Source: Pseudomonas abieticivorans (GTDB lineage Bacteria > Pseudomonadota > Gammaproteobacteria > Pseudomonadales > Pseudomonadaceae). Taken from it: a DNA stretch of 64,000 nucleotides. The notes under the pieces were generated by a model that saw only the letters and a list, made by a program, of their open reading frames with translations, was not told where the DNA came from and did not search any database. Made by a program: the position numbers and the translations under genes. Within the stretch, counting starts at the first letter, position 1, and the number at the start of each line of letters is the position of its first letter. Location of the stretch: assembly GCF_023509015.1 (NCBI RefSeq), contig NZ_CP094975.1, positions 5,573,501-5,637,500 on the forward strand. The letters are read 5' to 3'. Of this stretch, positions 17,054 through 26,091 are shown one piece after another.

Positions 17054-17404
17054 GGAGTGCCTCCTAATCGTGCTTTTCGCGTTACAGCGATTGCCATGTC
17101 GTGGGTGGGTGTCTTCTGGCTTTTTTTGATGAAGCCATGAAGCAGTACCACCGTTGTGCCCAAAACCGTAAAAAGAACGCGGGTGATGGGTATCCCCAAG
17201 ATCGGTTCGTACTTCCCATAGACCGCCGGCAAGTTTACCTACCACAGGCATGCCGATGGGCCAACCCCACTGCACAGTCTTGATATCAATCCCGATCTGT
17301 CGTTTATGTTCGCGGGGCAAACCAGTCAACCAATCGCGGACGGGTTCATTGCCTGCATCCGTTCTGAAAAAACTGACGTTCAACGTCACTGTGTCCGTAC
17401 TCAT
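17050..17404 (-). pseudogene. higB: HigB-type (phage Gp49-like) toxin, frameshifted
   Basis: RelE/HigB-superfamily mRNA interferase remnant. The first ~70 residues (VSFFRTDAGNEPVRDWL ... KTVQWGWPIGMPV ... LWEVRTDLG) match the family. The C-terminal half (ITRVLFTVLGTTVVLLHGF then KKSQKTP) continues in a different frame. The switch lies at or just after a run of four G (17194-17197 on the window strand as CCCC); one extra base explains it. Without correction, the original frame runs through the toxin stop and joins in phase to the antitoxin, giving a 217-aa fusion frame. A sequencing error or programmed +1 shift cannot be excluded. Confidence 0.75.
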
Positions 17405-17637
17405 GACTGGAGTGTACCAAAATAGGTGCTTTTTGCACTCGCATAACCTTCTCCCGAAAGGGATCGATACCTAAATCACATACAATTTATGCCTTCCTGC
17501 TATAACCCCTGCACCCCTTGTATTCCCTGCCTTAGCTCATTTGGTTTCTAAACTATGGCGTTTGATTCTTTGTCGTGATCCCTGCGCCTTCGTACGCTCG
17601 CGCCATGGATTCAGCCTGAATCAGAGAGAGCCTAATC

Positions 17638-18540
17638 ATGAGCCAGACCGCCTTCGCCACACCTCCCATCACCGCCGATGCGTTTCGTATTACCCCCTTG
17701 AAAGCTGCGCTGGGTGCGCAAGTCGAAGGCCTGGACGGGCGCCAGCCGTTGACGGCCATCCAGGTATTGGCGCTCAAACAAGCGCTGCGCGACCACCACA
17801 TTCTGATTTTCAAGCGCCAACAACTCGATGACCGAGCGTTTCTGGATTTCACCTCGTATTTCGGTTCGGTGTTCCAGCCTCCGGCCGATATTCCGGTGCT
17901 GTCGTCGGGCAAGGACGGCAAGGCGCCTTTGATCGTGAAAGTGGCCAACAGTGAAGATGGCGAGTTGGGCAACTTTGCCTTGCCGGCCCACAGTGACCAC
18001 CACTGGACGCCAACGCCGTCGGCAGGCTCGTTGTTGTACGCCTTGCAGGTGCCCAGCAGCGGAGGTGAAACCACGTGGACCAACCTGGCCCTGGCCTACG
18101 AAACGCTGGATGCGGCGACCAAGGCTGAGATCGACGACCTGCGCTTGATCAATTACAACCCTTTTATTCGCTTGCGCCAACGTGATGCCGGATATGGCGA
18201 TGGCAAGTCCATTCAGTACCGCACTCCGGACATCGAGGCTATCCAGGGCACCGAACACCCGCTGGTGCGCGTGCATCCGGAAAGCGGCAAGCGCTTGTTG
18301 TACCTGGGCGTGCGTACCGAAGTGGAAATCCCAGGCTACGAGCCAGAACAGGGCCAGGCGTTGATCGAGCGCTTGCGTGAGCACCTGGTCAACCCGGCGC
18401 TGGCGTATACCCACCGTTGGGAGGTGGGCGATATCGTCTACTGGGACAACCAGGCCACGCTGCATGCGCGCAATGCGTTCGATGCGGGCGAAACGCGGAG
18501 TTTGAAGCGGATCAGCCTGGCGGGAAGTCGACCGTTCTAA
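17638..18540 (+). CDS. TauD/TfdA-family 2-oxoglutarate dioxygenase
   Basis: Cytoplasmic non-heme iron, 2-oxoglutarate-dependent dioxygenase, 300 aa. The iron facial triad is visible as His118 and Asp120 in AHSDHHW and distal His276 in NQATLHARNAF. Arg291 in SLKRISL is placed to bind 2-oxoglutarate. Relatives oxidise taurine, other sulfonates, sulfate esters or aryloxyalkanoates. No transporter or regulator is adjacent, so the substrate is open. The gene stands alone between the toxin-antitoxin pair and a REP hairpin. The 233-bp region upstream shows no other gene. Confidence 0.85.
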   Translation: MSQTAFATPPITADAFRITPLKAALGAQVEGLDGRQPLTAIQVLALKQALRDHHILIFKRQQLDDRAFLDFTSYFGSVFQPPADIPVLSSGKDGKAPLIVKVANSEDGELGNFALPAHSDHHWTPTPSAGSLLYALQVPSSGGETTWTNLALAYETLDAATKAEIDDLRLINYNPFIRLRQRDAGYGDGKSIQYRTPDIEAIQGTEHPLVRVHPESGKRLLYLGVRTEVEIPGYEPEQGQALIERLREHLVNPALAYTHRWEVGDIVYWDNQATLHARNAFDAGETRSLKRISLAGSRPF

Positions 18541-18573
18541 AGCCGCCCCAACAAAGCTAGCCACTCGGTCTGA

Positions 18574-18613
18574 CCGACCTGTGGGAGCAGGCTTGCCTGC
18601 TCCCACAGGTCGG
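18574..18613. repeat. REP palindrome, perfect 18-bp stem
   Basis: CCGACCTGTGGGAGCAGG pairs perfectly with its complement across CTTG. This is the second REP class in the window (GTGGGAGCAGGCTTGCC type, common in the P. fluorescens group). A degraded copy (CTCGCAAGCAAGCTCTGCTCCCAC) follows at about 18697-18720. Together they fill most of the 371-bp gap after the dioxygenase and may terminate its transcript. Confidence 0.85.
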
Positions 18614-18842
18614 TGCGCGTTGTTAGCCTTGTATGTTCGTCCCAAGTCCCAAAGCCGACCAACCAAAGCTCGCCACTGGGCCTGACAGGCCAAACCCTCG
18701 CAAGCAAGCTCTGCTCCCACATTTTCTGCCAAGTGCCATGGCTGCCAGTCCGCGTTGTTAACCTTTTGTGCCCGTCCCGGTTATTTAGCGACCGTAGTCA
18801 GCGGTCGCCCAACAAAAATAAAGATTGAATAATCACACCAAA

Positions 18843-18858
18843 TGTTATTTAAATAACA
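18843..18858. promoter_or_regulatory. DeoQ operator upstream of deoK
   Basis: TGTTATTTAAATAACA is a perfect 16-bp palindrome 54 bp before deoK. Fifteen of 16 bases recur in the deoQ-deoC intergenic region. Recurrence at both ends of the deoxyribose locus and AT-rich symmetry support an operator for the local DeoR-family repressor. Confidence 0.7.
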
Positions 18859-18911
18859 AAAAACAAAAGCGTCACGGCGCCCCGAGCCGTGCCGAACAAG
18901 GTGGATTGGCA

Positions 18912-19841
18912 ATGAGCAAGATCGCAGTCATCGGCAGTAACATGGTCGACCTGGTCACCTACATCGACCGCATGCCCGCCCAGGGCGAAACCCTTGAAGC
19001 GCCCGGTTTTGCCATGGGCTGCGGCGGCAAGGGCGCCAATCAGGCCGTGGCCGCCGCCAAGCTGGGCGCCCAGGTGTTGATGCTGAGCAAGGTGGGCGAC
19101 GACCTGTTTGCCGACAACACCTTGGCCAATTTCCAGCGCTATGGCATCGATACCCGCCATGTGCAGCGCGTGGCCGGCGTGCCCAGTGGGGTGGCGCCGA
19201 TCTTCGTGCAGGCCGACTCCCACAACAGCATCCTGATCGTCAAAGGCGCCAACGCGCACTTGTTGCCCGCCGACATCGACGCCGCTGCGGCCGACTTGCG
19301 CGACTGCGGGCTGATCGTGCTGCAACTGGAAATCAACCTGGCCACGGTGTACCACGCCATCGAATTCGGCCGTCGCCACGCCATCCCGGTGCTGCTCAAC
19401 CCGGCGCCGGCACTCAAGGGCTTGAGCGGCGAGAACTTGGCGCAGCTGGATTTCCTGATCCCCAACGAAACGGAGTTGGCGCTGATCACCGGGCTACCCG
19501 TGACGGGCCCGGAATCGGCGCTGGTGGCCGCAAAAACCCTGGTGGCCAGCGGCATCAAGCATCTGATCGTGACCCTGGGTGAACAGGGCGCACTGTACGT
19601 GGGCGAGCAGGGCGAATGGCGCACGGCTGGGTTGCCGGTCAAGGCCATCGACACCACGGGTGCAGGCGATGCCTTCATCGGTTGCTTCATCCACCACTGG
19701 AGCCAAACCCGCGACATCCGCGCCGCCATGCAAAAGGCCGTGGCCTATTCGGCTTGCTCGGTGACCGGTCGCGGCACGCAAAGCTCCTACCCGAACGCCG
19801 TGGCGTTCGCCGAATTCCAGAAGCACATCACGCCCCAATAA
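18912..19841 (+). CDS. deoK: Deoxyribokinase / ribokinase (PfkB family)
   Basis: Cytoplasmic sugar kinase of the PfkB family, 309 aa from the ATG at 18912, which has AAGGTGG upstream; the open frame extends further 5' through the operator and is not coding there. N-terminal GSNMVDLVTY and GGKGANQAVAAAKLG match ribokinase signature 1. DTTGAGDAFIG near residue 252 holds the catalytic Asp. It sits first in an operon with a FucP-like permease and a DeoX-like protein, and a deoC aldolase lies nearby. This matches the Salmonella deoK locus, so 2-deoxy-D-ribose is the likely substrate, giving deoxyribose-5-phosphate. Ribose activity is also possible. Confidence 0.8.
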   Translation: MSKIAVIGSNMVDLVTYIDRMPAQGETLEAPGFAMGCGGKGANQAVAAAKLGAQVLMLSKVGDDLFADNTLANFQRYGIDTRHVQRVAGVPSGVAPIFVQADSHNSILIVKGANAHLLPADIDAAAADLRDCGLIVLQLEINLATVYHAIEFGRRHAIPVLLNPAPALKGLSGENLAQLDFLIPNETELALITGLPVTGPESALVAAKTLVASGIKHLIVTLGEQGALYVGEQGEWRTAGLPVKAIDTTGAGDAFIGCFIHHWSQTRDIRAAMQKAVAYSACSVTGRGTQSSYPNAVAFAEFQKHITPQ

Positions 19842-19868
19842 GGCCGGCCCTTCACGCGGAGAACAATA

Positions 19869-21200
19869 ATGAACAAACCTGCGCTGCAACAGACTGCCGA
19901 CGGTTTCTACCTGAACCGCACGCCCTGGTTCGCCTTCATCCTGCTGTGCTGCATCTTCGCCTTGTGGGCGGCGGCGGCCAGCATGAACGACGTGCTGATC
20001 GCCCATTTCAAGAAAGCCTTCCTGCTCAGCGATTTCCAGACGGCCTTCGTGCAGTCGGCGTTCTACCTGGGCTACTTCTTCGTGGCCATCCCGGCCGCCT
20101 TGGTGGTGCGTCGCTTTAGCTACAAGACCACCATCCTGATTGGCTTGCTGCTGTACATGGGCGGCTGCCTGCTGTTTTTCCCGGCGGCGTCCACTGCCAA
20201 GTACGGCATGTTCCTGCTGGCGCTGTTCGTGATCGCCGCCGGCCTGTCGTTCCTGGAGACCGCCTGCAACACCTACTCGACCCTGATGGGCCCGCGTGAA
20301 ACCGGCACGCGCCGGCTGAACATCTCGCAAACCTTCCACCCCTTCGGCGCCATGGCCGGTGTGTACGTGGGCAGCTTCGTGATGTTCAAGGACAGCGATG
20401 CGACCCGTGAGCAACTGACCCAGATGAGCGCCTCGGACGCGGCCGCCGCCCAACTGCAAATGATCCAGTCGACCTTGTTGCCCTACAAATGGATGATTGG
20501 CGTACTGGTGTTGATGTTCATCCTGGTGGCCATCACTCGATACCCCGCGTGCAAGGGCAATATCAAGGCGGGCCTGAAGACCAGCAGCATCGGCCAGAGC
20601 CTGGCCCGGTTGTGGCGCAACAAGCGCTTCACCTTTGGGGTGTTGGCGCAATTCCTGTACGTGGGCGCACAGGTAGGTGTGTGGAGCTTCACGATTCGCC
20701 TGGCCATGCAGATGGGTGGGATGAACGAGCGCAGCGCGTCGTGGTTCCTGCTGACCACCTTCGCTGCCTATTTCATCGGCAAGATGATTGCCAACCTGCT
20801 AATGCGTAAACACCACCCGGCCAAGGTATTGGCGTTGTACGGGGTGTTGAGCATCGTGTTGCTGGCCTACACCATCCTGGTGCCAAACATCACCGCGGTG
20901 TACGCGGCAGTGGGCGTGAGTGTGTTCCTGGGCCCTTGCTGGCCGACCATTTACGGCCTGACCATCGACGGGCTGGGTGAAGACACTGGCGTCGGCGGCT
21001 CGCTACTGGTGATGAGCATCGTCGGCGGCGGGGTGATCCCGATCTTCCAGGGCCTGCTGTCGGACTACAGCGGCGGCAACATGCAACTGGCCTACAGTGT
21101 GCCGTTGCTGTGCTTTATCGTCATTGTCGCCTATGCGGTGCGTTGCCTGCGCCAGTCGCGTCATGAACCGATGGGCAACGTCGCGGCGGCGGCCTCATGA
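19869..21200 (+). CDS. deoP: Deoxyribose permease (FucP-type MFS)
   Basis: Inner-membrane sugar:H+ symporter of the L-fucose permease branch, 443 aa with about twelve membrane segments. Helix 1 shows FILLCCIFALWAAAASMND and helix 4-5 FLETACNTYSTLMGP, which is the FucP/DeoP signature. TFHPFGAMAGVYVG is also typical. GGAG precedes the ATG by eight bases. It lies between deoK and deoX, the gene set of the Salmonella deoxyribose operon, so 2-deoxy-D-ribose uptake is inferred from context. Confidence 0.82.
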   Translation: MNKPALQQTADGFYLNRTPWFAFILLCCIFALWAAAASMNDVLIAHFKKAFLLSDFQTAFVQSAFYLGYFFVAIPAALVVRRFSYKTTILIGLLLYMGGCLLFFPAASTAKYGMFLLALFVIAAGLSFLETACNTYSTLMGPRETGTRRLNISQTFHPFGAMAGVYVGSFVMFKDSDATREQLTQMSASDAAAAQLQMIQSTLLPYKWMIGVLVLMFILVAITRYPACKGNIKAGLKTSSIGQSLARLWRNKRFTFGVLAQFLYVGAQVGVWSFTIRLAMQMGGMNERSASWFLLTTFAAYFIGKMIANLLMRKHHPAKVLALYGVLSIVLLAYTILVPNITAVYAAVGVSVFLGPCWPTIYGLTIDGLGEDTGVGGSLLVMSIVGGGVIPIFQGLLSDYSGGNMQLAYSVPLLCFIVIVAYAVRCLRQSRHEPMGNVAAAAS

Positions 21201-22255
21201 GTACCCGTGTCCCGTTGTACAAGAGCGCCTTTGGCGAGGCCGAGAAAACCCTGCTGCAGTCGGCCGATTTTCGCGTCAGCAGTTGGGTGTACCCCAGTGG
21301 CGTGCTGGCGCTTGCGTTGGAAAACAGCCGTGGCCGTCTGGTTGTGTTGCCGTATCAAGGCCAGATGGTGTGGTCCGCAATGTTCGATGGTTGCAACCTG
21401 ACCATGAACAACCTGTTCAGCCAGCCCAGGCCCAGCCCCACGGTGATCGGCACCTACGGCTGCTTCATGTTTCACAGCGGCTTGCTGCGCAATGGCTGCC
21501 CCACGCCACAAGACGACCATGCGCTGCACGGCGAGATGCCCTGCGCGGCCATGGACAGTGCCTGGCTGGAAGTGGGCGAGGGCGCCGGCGGCCCCTGGTT
21601 GCGCCTGGGCGGCGAGGTGGAGTACGTACAGGGTTTTGGCGACCGCTACCGCGCCAGCCCCAGCGTCACCCTGCAGGCGGGCTCGGCCCTGTTCGACATT
21701 GGCATGCAGGTTTGCAACCTGGCCGGCAAGCCCATGGACCTGATGTACATGGCGCACATGAATTACGCCTACGTACCGGACGCTCGCTTTATAGAGCCCT
21801 TGGGCATGCAGGCCCGGCGCTTGCGCAGCAGCGTGCCGGCCCACGTGCAACCCACCGCGCAATGGAGCGCCTACATGGCGCAACTGGCAGAAAAACCTGC
21901 GGCGCTGGCCTGCCTGGACTCACCGCACCTGTACGATCCGGAAGTGGTGATGTTCTTCGATGGCGTGCACGCCGACGCCCAGGGGCAGGCGCATTTTCTA
22001 CTGCAACATCCCGACGGCGCGGCCTTTTACACCCGCTACCGGCCCGAGCAGTTCGAGCATGCCGCGCGCTGGGTATTGCACAACGCCGACCAGCAGGTGG
22101 CCGCGTTCGTGTTGCCAGCCACTTGCGAGCCAGAAGGCTACCGCGCGGAAAAAGCCAAGGGCCAGGTCCGTTCGCTGGCAGCCGGCGCCACTGCCGAGTT
22201 CAGCGTGACCACCGGCTACCTGACGCCCGGCGAACGCCAGGCCTTGTTCGATTAA
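21197..22255 (+). CDS. deoX: DeoX-like DUF4432 aldose-epimerase-fold protein
   Basis: Cytoplasmic 352-aa protein of the DUF4432 family, with a galactose-mutarotase-like fold. Recognisable segments are LVVLPYQGQMVWSAMFDG, TYGCFMFHSGLLRNGCP and MYMAHMNYAYVPDARF. Its start overlaps the permease stop (ATGA). In Salmonella the homologous deoX accompanies deoP and deoK and is thought to assist growth on low deoxyribose, perhaps as a mutarotase. Its stop codon overlaps that of the convergent regulator gene. Confidence 0.75.
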   Translation: MSTRVPLYKSAFGEAEKTLLQSADFRVSSWVYPSGVLALALENSRGRLVVLPYQGQMVWSAMFDGCNLTMNNLFSQPRPSPTVIGTYGCFMFHSGLLRNGCPTPQDDHALHGEMPCAAMDSAWLEVGEGAGGPWLRLGGEVEYVQGFGDRYRASPSVTLQAGSALFDIGMQVCNLAGKPMDLMYMAHMNYAYVPDARFIEPLGMQARRLRSSVPAHVQPTAQWSAYMAQLAEKPAALACLDSPHLYDPEVVMFFDGVHADAQGQAHFLLQHPDGAAFYTRYRPEQFEHAARWVLHNADQQVAAFVLPATCEPEGYRAEKAKGQVRSLAAGATAEFSVTTGYLTPGERQALFD

Positions 22256-23016
22256 ACCACCAGTTGCGTACCGGCGGCGGCGAAGGCCTCGCGGTAGGCA
22301 CGGGGGATTTTCTTGTCGCTGACTACGCAGTGGAAGTCGGCCAGCGTTGCAAAGTAGGCGGTACGCACGTTGTCGAACTTGCTGTGGTCGGCCAGCAGCA
22401 CGCGTTGCTGGGCCTGGCGCAGCACCTTCTGCTTGACCTGCACCTCGTTGAGGTTGAAGCACGTCACGCCGAATTCCTGGCTGACGCCTGCGGCCGAGAC
22501 AAAGGCCCAGGTCAGGCGCAGTTGGTCGAGCACCGAGGTGTCGGCGGCGCTTTCAAATACTTGGTTCTTGCGGTGGAAGGTGCCGCCGCAGAGCACGATG
22601 GAGCAGTTGGGTTTTTGCTGCAATTTGAGCAGCACGTTGAGTGAGCTGCACACGGCGGTGAATTCCAGCTCATCGGGGATAAAATCGATGACGAATGGGG
22701 TGGTGGTGCCACAATCGAAAAACGCCGTGTCACCGGCCTTGATGAACTGCGCTGCGAGCTTGCCGATGCGGCGTTTTTCCTCGACGTGACGCGTGTCCTG
22801 CTCGGCCACGCGGTACTCGCCTGGCTCGCCGGCGTCGTGCACCCGGGTGATGTAGCCGCCCAGTAGCCGCAACTGGTCGCCGTATTTGCTCAGGTCGCGG
22901 CGCAGGGTCATCTCGGACACCTCCAACAGCGCCGCCATTTCACGCAGGTGAATGGCGCTCTGGTCCTGCAGGGCTTGCTGTATGAGTTTCAGGCGCTCGG
23001 CTTTTTTCTGGTCCAC
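22252..23016 (-). CDS. deoQ: DeoR-family repressor of deoxyribose genes
   Basis: 254-aa DeoR-type regulator. The N-terminal helix-turn-helix (about residues 20-42, LREMAALLEVSEMTLRRDL) is followed by a sugar-phosphate sensor domain with the family marker DCGTTTPFVIDFI and a C-terminal ADHSKFD. It is convergent with deoX and divergent from deoC; palindromes of the same sequence flank both target promoters, which fits repression of deoK-deoP-deoX and deoC with relief by deoxyribose-5-phosphate. The assignment as DeoQ comes from gene context. Confidence 0.82.
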   Translation of the reverse strand: MDQKKAERLKLIQQALQDQSAIHLREMAALLEVSEMTLRRDLSKYGDQLRLLGGYITRVHDAGEPGEYRVAEQDTRHVEEKRRIGKLAAQFIKAGDTAFFDCGTTTPFVIDFIPDELEFTAVCSSLNVLLKLQQKPNCSIVLCGGTFHRKNQVFESAADTSVLDQLRLTWAFVSAAGVSQEFGVTCFNLNEVQVKQKVLRQAQQRVLLADHSKFDNVRTAYFATLADFHCVVSDKKIPRAYREAFAAAGTQLVV

Positions 23017-23041
23017 AGGCTTTCCGGGGGTTGATTGTTGA

Positions 23042-23057
23042 TGTTATTTAAGTAACA
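23042..23057. promoter_or_regulatory. DeoQ operator between deoQ and deoC
   Basis: TGTTATTTAAGTAACA differs by one base from the palindrome before deoK. It is 26 bp upstream of deoQ and 87 bp upstream of deoC, placed to control both. Confidence 0.7.
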
Positions 23058-23143
23058 TAATATGTGATAAATGTAACTAACTGGCGCAGGTGGCCCTCAA
23101 TGGTGGCGCATGCACAACTGAACGACAAGCAGGAGCTTTATCG

Positions 23144-23827
23144 ATGCGCACTCTCGAACCCGCAGCCGTTGCACCCTACATCGACCACACGTTGCTGGCG
23201 GCTGATGCATCCTGTGCCCAAGTCGCCGCCTTGTGCGACGAAGCTCGCCAGTATGGCTTTTATTCGGTCTGCGTGAATTCGGCCCAGGTGCCCCATGCGG
23301 CGCAGTGCCTGAAGGGTAGCCGCGTGACGGTCTGCGCCGTAGTCGGTTTTCCGTTGGGCGCCGGCCTGAGCGACACCAAGGCCTTTGAAGCCGAGCGCGC
23401 CATTGCTGCCGGCGCCGGCGAGATCGACATGGTGCTGAACATCGGCTGGCTCAAGGAGGGGCTGTTCGACCAGGTGCAGGCCGACATTGCCCAGGTGCTG
23501 AAGGCGTGCGGGTCGGTGCCGTTGAAAGTGATCCTGGAAACCTGCCTGCTGGATGACGCGCAAAAGGTTCGCGCTTGCCAGATTTGCCGCGAGCTGGGCG
23601 TGGCTTTTGTCAAAACCTCTACCGGCTTCAGCCGCAGTGGCGCCACCGTTGAAGACGTGGCATTGATGCGTCGCACCGTGGGCCCGGACATCGGTGTGAA
23701 AGCCTCTGGCGGGGTACGTGATTATGCCACTGCCTTGGCGATGATCGAAGCGGGCGCCACGCGCCTGGGCAGCAGCTCCGGTATCGCTATCGTCAGCGGT
23801 GCCCATGGACAGGGTGCGGGCTATTGA
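23144..23827 (+). CDS. deoC: Deoxyribose-phosphate aldolase
   Basis: Class I aldolase cleaving 2-deoxyribose-5-phosphate to glyceraldehyde-3-phosphate and acetaldehyde, 227 aa. The Schiff-base Lys157 lies in FVKTSTGF. The second lysine is in [10 protein letters not shown] (about residue 186), and Asp95 is in [15 protein letters not shown] eight bases before the ATG fixes the start. It completes the deoxyribose pathway with deoK and deoP and is separated from deoK-deoP-deoX only by the regulator. Confidence 0.93.
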   Translation: MRTLEPAAVAPYIDHTLLAADASCAQVAALCDEARQYGFYSVCVNSAQVPHAAQCLKGSRVTVCAVVGFPLGAGLSDTKAFEAERAIAAGAGEIDMVLNIGWLKEGLFDQVQADIAQVLKACGSVPLKVILETCLLDDAQKVRACQICRELGVAFVKTSTGFSRSGATVEDVALMRRTVGPDIGVKASGGVRDYATALAMIEAGATRLGSSSGIAIVSGAHGQGAGY

Positions 23828-23837
23828 GCACTGGCTA

Positions 23838-24293
23838 TTAGCTGATCGTACCGATACCGCGGGCCATCAAGGTGGCCAGCAACGGGATGATGATCAGTAA
23901 GGTCAGCTCCAGGCGGATGATCATGATCATCGCCTTGGCCGTGCCCGGGCTGACTTCAGGCGCATCGCCGGCCCGCACTGGCAAGCGCCAGGCAAGGAAT
24001 TTGACGGTGGGGTAGATCGATAATAGACCGATCAGTATAAATAGCCCGATCTTGGCGTGGAATACCGTGTTGTGCAGGTAGTAGTCCAGCCCCTTGCCAT
24101 ACCACAGCACCCGCGCCAAGCCCGTGAGCACCACCACGCCTGCGCACAGGCCGTAGAACATGTCGACGCGGATCAGCTTGAGTGCTTGCTGCTGGGTGGG
24201 CTGGGGCGTGAACAGCACGTGCTCGATCGACAGCAGCGCGAAAAGCACGAAGATCGACAGGTAGTGCAGGTAGGCGGCGACGGCTTGGCTCAT
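23838..24293 (-). CDS. DUF2214 family membrane protein
   Basis: 151-aa integral membrane protein with four predicted helices, including YLHYLSIFVLFALLSIEHVL at the N-terminus and ELTLLIIIPLLATLMARG at the C-terminus. It matches the DUF2214 pattern (conserved GKGLDYYLHN and FHAKIGLFILIGLLS). The ATG at 24293 is preferred over an upstream in-frame start because GAGAAG precedes it and the extra N-terminus is hydrophilic. Function unknown; it stands between deoC and the nucleobase permease. Confidence 0.75.
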   Translation of the reverse strand: MSQAVAAYLHYLSIFVLFALLSIEHVLFTPQPTQQQALKLIRVDMFYGLCAGVVVLTGLARVLWYGKGLDYYLHNTVFHAKIGLFILIGLLSIYPTVKFLAWRLPVRAGDAPEVSPGTAKAMIMIIRLELTLLIIIPLLATLMARGIGTIS

Positions 24294-24377
24294 AGGGGCT
24301 TCTCGCGTTTGCCGAGTCGTAGCCGCCAGGCGGCTACGATGGCACTGCATTCAATCCTGCAAGCTTAGCCGTGGTTT

Positions 24378-25901
24378 TCAGGAATGCTCTGAAGCCGCTG
24401 CCAGCGCCCCACTGCGTACTGCCCCCGGATGCCCCTGGTTGTCACCCAGCAACGGGATTTCCTGGTGTTCGGCGTCGTAGAGTTTGCCGCCACTGAAGTA
24501 GTCACCGTCGCGCAGCGCCGCCACGTCGCGGTACTGCAGGCTGCGCTCGGTGCCGGCCACAAACACCGATTGCTGGTCGGAGTTGCCGGCCGTGAAGTGG
24601 TTGAAGGCCAGGTTCAGCACAATGGCCATGATCGCCGAGGAACTGATGCCGGAATGGAAGATGGTCGCGAACCAGCTGGGGAAGTGGTCGTAGAAGTTCG
24701 GTGCGGCGATGGGGATCATGCCGAAGCCGATCGAGGTGGCGACGATGATCAGGTTCATGTTGTTGCGGTAGTTGACCTTGGACAGCGTACGAATGCCACT
24801 GGCGGCCACGGTGCCAAACAACACGATGCCGGCGCCGCCGAGTACCGAGGTGGGCACCGCGGCGATTACCCGGCCCATCACCGGCAGCAGGCCGAGGATC
24901 ACCAGGAACACCCCGCCGGTGGCTACCACGTAGCGGCTCTTGACCCCGGTCACGGCCACCAGGCCCACGTTCTGGGCGAAGGCGCTTTGGGTGAACGAGC
25001 CGAATATCGGCGCCAGCAGGCTGGACAGCATGTCGGCGCGCAAGCCGTTGCCCAGGCGCTTGGAGTCGACCTTGGTGTTGATGATTTCACCCACGGCCAG
25101 GATGTCGGCCGAGGTTTCCACCAGCGTCACCATGATCACGATGCACATGGAGATGATCGCGGCCAGGTGGAAGGTCGGCAGGCCGAAGTGGAAGGGGCTG
25201 GGCAGGCCGAAGATCGGGCCCTGGCTGACGGTGGAGAAGTCGGCCATGCCCAGCAGGCAGGCAATTACCGTGCCGATGACCATGGCCAGCAGGATCGACA
25301 GGCGCGAGATGGTCGCGCTGCCGACCTTGCTCAGGATCAGCACCAGCACCAGGGTGATCGCGGCCAGGCCAATGTTGCTCATGCTGCCGAAGTTCTCGGC
25401 GCGGCTGTTGCCGCCCATGGCCCAGCGTGCGGCCACCGGCATCAGGGTCAGGCCGATGGTGGTGATGACGATGCCGGTCACCAGCGGCGGAAAGAAGCGG
25501 GTAATGCGCGAGAATACCGGGGTAATCAATAGCCCGATCAATGATGCCGCCATCACTGCGCCCAGGATCGCGGCAATGCCGCCGCCTTCCTGGGTGCCGA
25601 CGATCGCCACCATGGTGGCCACGCCGGAGAACGACACGCCTTGTACCAGTGGCAGTTGGCAGCCAAAAAACGGAACCCCCAGGGTTTGCAGCAAGGTGGC
25701 CAGGCCACCGGCGAACAGCGATGCGGCCACCAGCAGGCCAATCTCGGCAGGCGAAAGGCCTGCCGCCTGGCCGATGATCAAGGGTACCGCGACAATGCCG
25801 CCGTACATGGTCAGTACGTGTTGCAGCCCATACGCCATGTTGGCGAACAGGCCGAGGTTCTCATCTTCAGGGCGCAGCGGTGCAGTCGGGGACTCGTTCA
25901 T
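24378..25901 (-). CDS. NCS2 xanthine/uracil-type nucleobase permease
   Basis: Inner-membrane nucleobase:cation symporter-2 carrier, 507 aa with about twelve to fourteen helices. Family motifs are NMAYGLQHVLTMYGGIVAVP at the N-terminus, TLVETSADILAVGE in the middle and QNVGLVAVTGVKSRYV. These place it among bacterial xanthine/uric acid permeases (PbuX/UacT side). It carries an unusual ~50-residue hydrophilic C-terminal tail after the last helix. No purine catabolic gene is adjacent. Its promoter region is bordered by the repeat block beginning at about 26.0 kb. Confidence 0.82.
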   Translation of the reverse strand: MNESPTAPLRPEDENLGLFANMAYGLQHVLTMYGGIVAVPLIIGQAAGLSPAEIGLLVAASLFAGGLATLLQTLGVPFFGCQLPLVQGVSFSGVATMVAIVGTQEGGGIAAILGAVMAASLIGLLITPVFSRITRFFPPLVTGIVITTIGLTLMPVAARWAMGGNSRAENFGSMSNIGLAAITLVLVLILSKVGSATISRLSILLAMVIGTVIACLLGMADFSTVSQGPIFGLPSPFHFGLPTFHLAAIISMCIVIMVTLVETSADILAVGEIINTKVDSKRLGNGLRADMLSSLLAPIFGSFTQSAFAQNVGLVAVTGVKSRYVVATGGVFLVILGLLPVMGRVIAAVPTSVLGGAGIVLFGTVAASGIRTLSKVNYRNNMNLIIVATSIGFGMIPIAAPNFYDHFPSWFATIFHSGISSSAIMAIVLNLAFNHFTAGNSDQQSVFVAGTERSLQYRDVAALRDGDYFSGGKLYDAEHQEIPLLGDNQGHPGAVRSGALAAASEHS

Positions 25902-26046
<145 letters not shown>

Positions 26047-26091
26047 TTTTGATCTGGCTTTTGATCTGCTTGGCTTTTGATCTTGATGGTG

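Noticed and set aside
17638..18540. TauD-family dioxygenase as part of the sulfoquinovose pathway
   Set aside because: It is 28 kb away and shares no operator sequence with that cluster.
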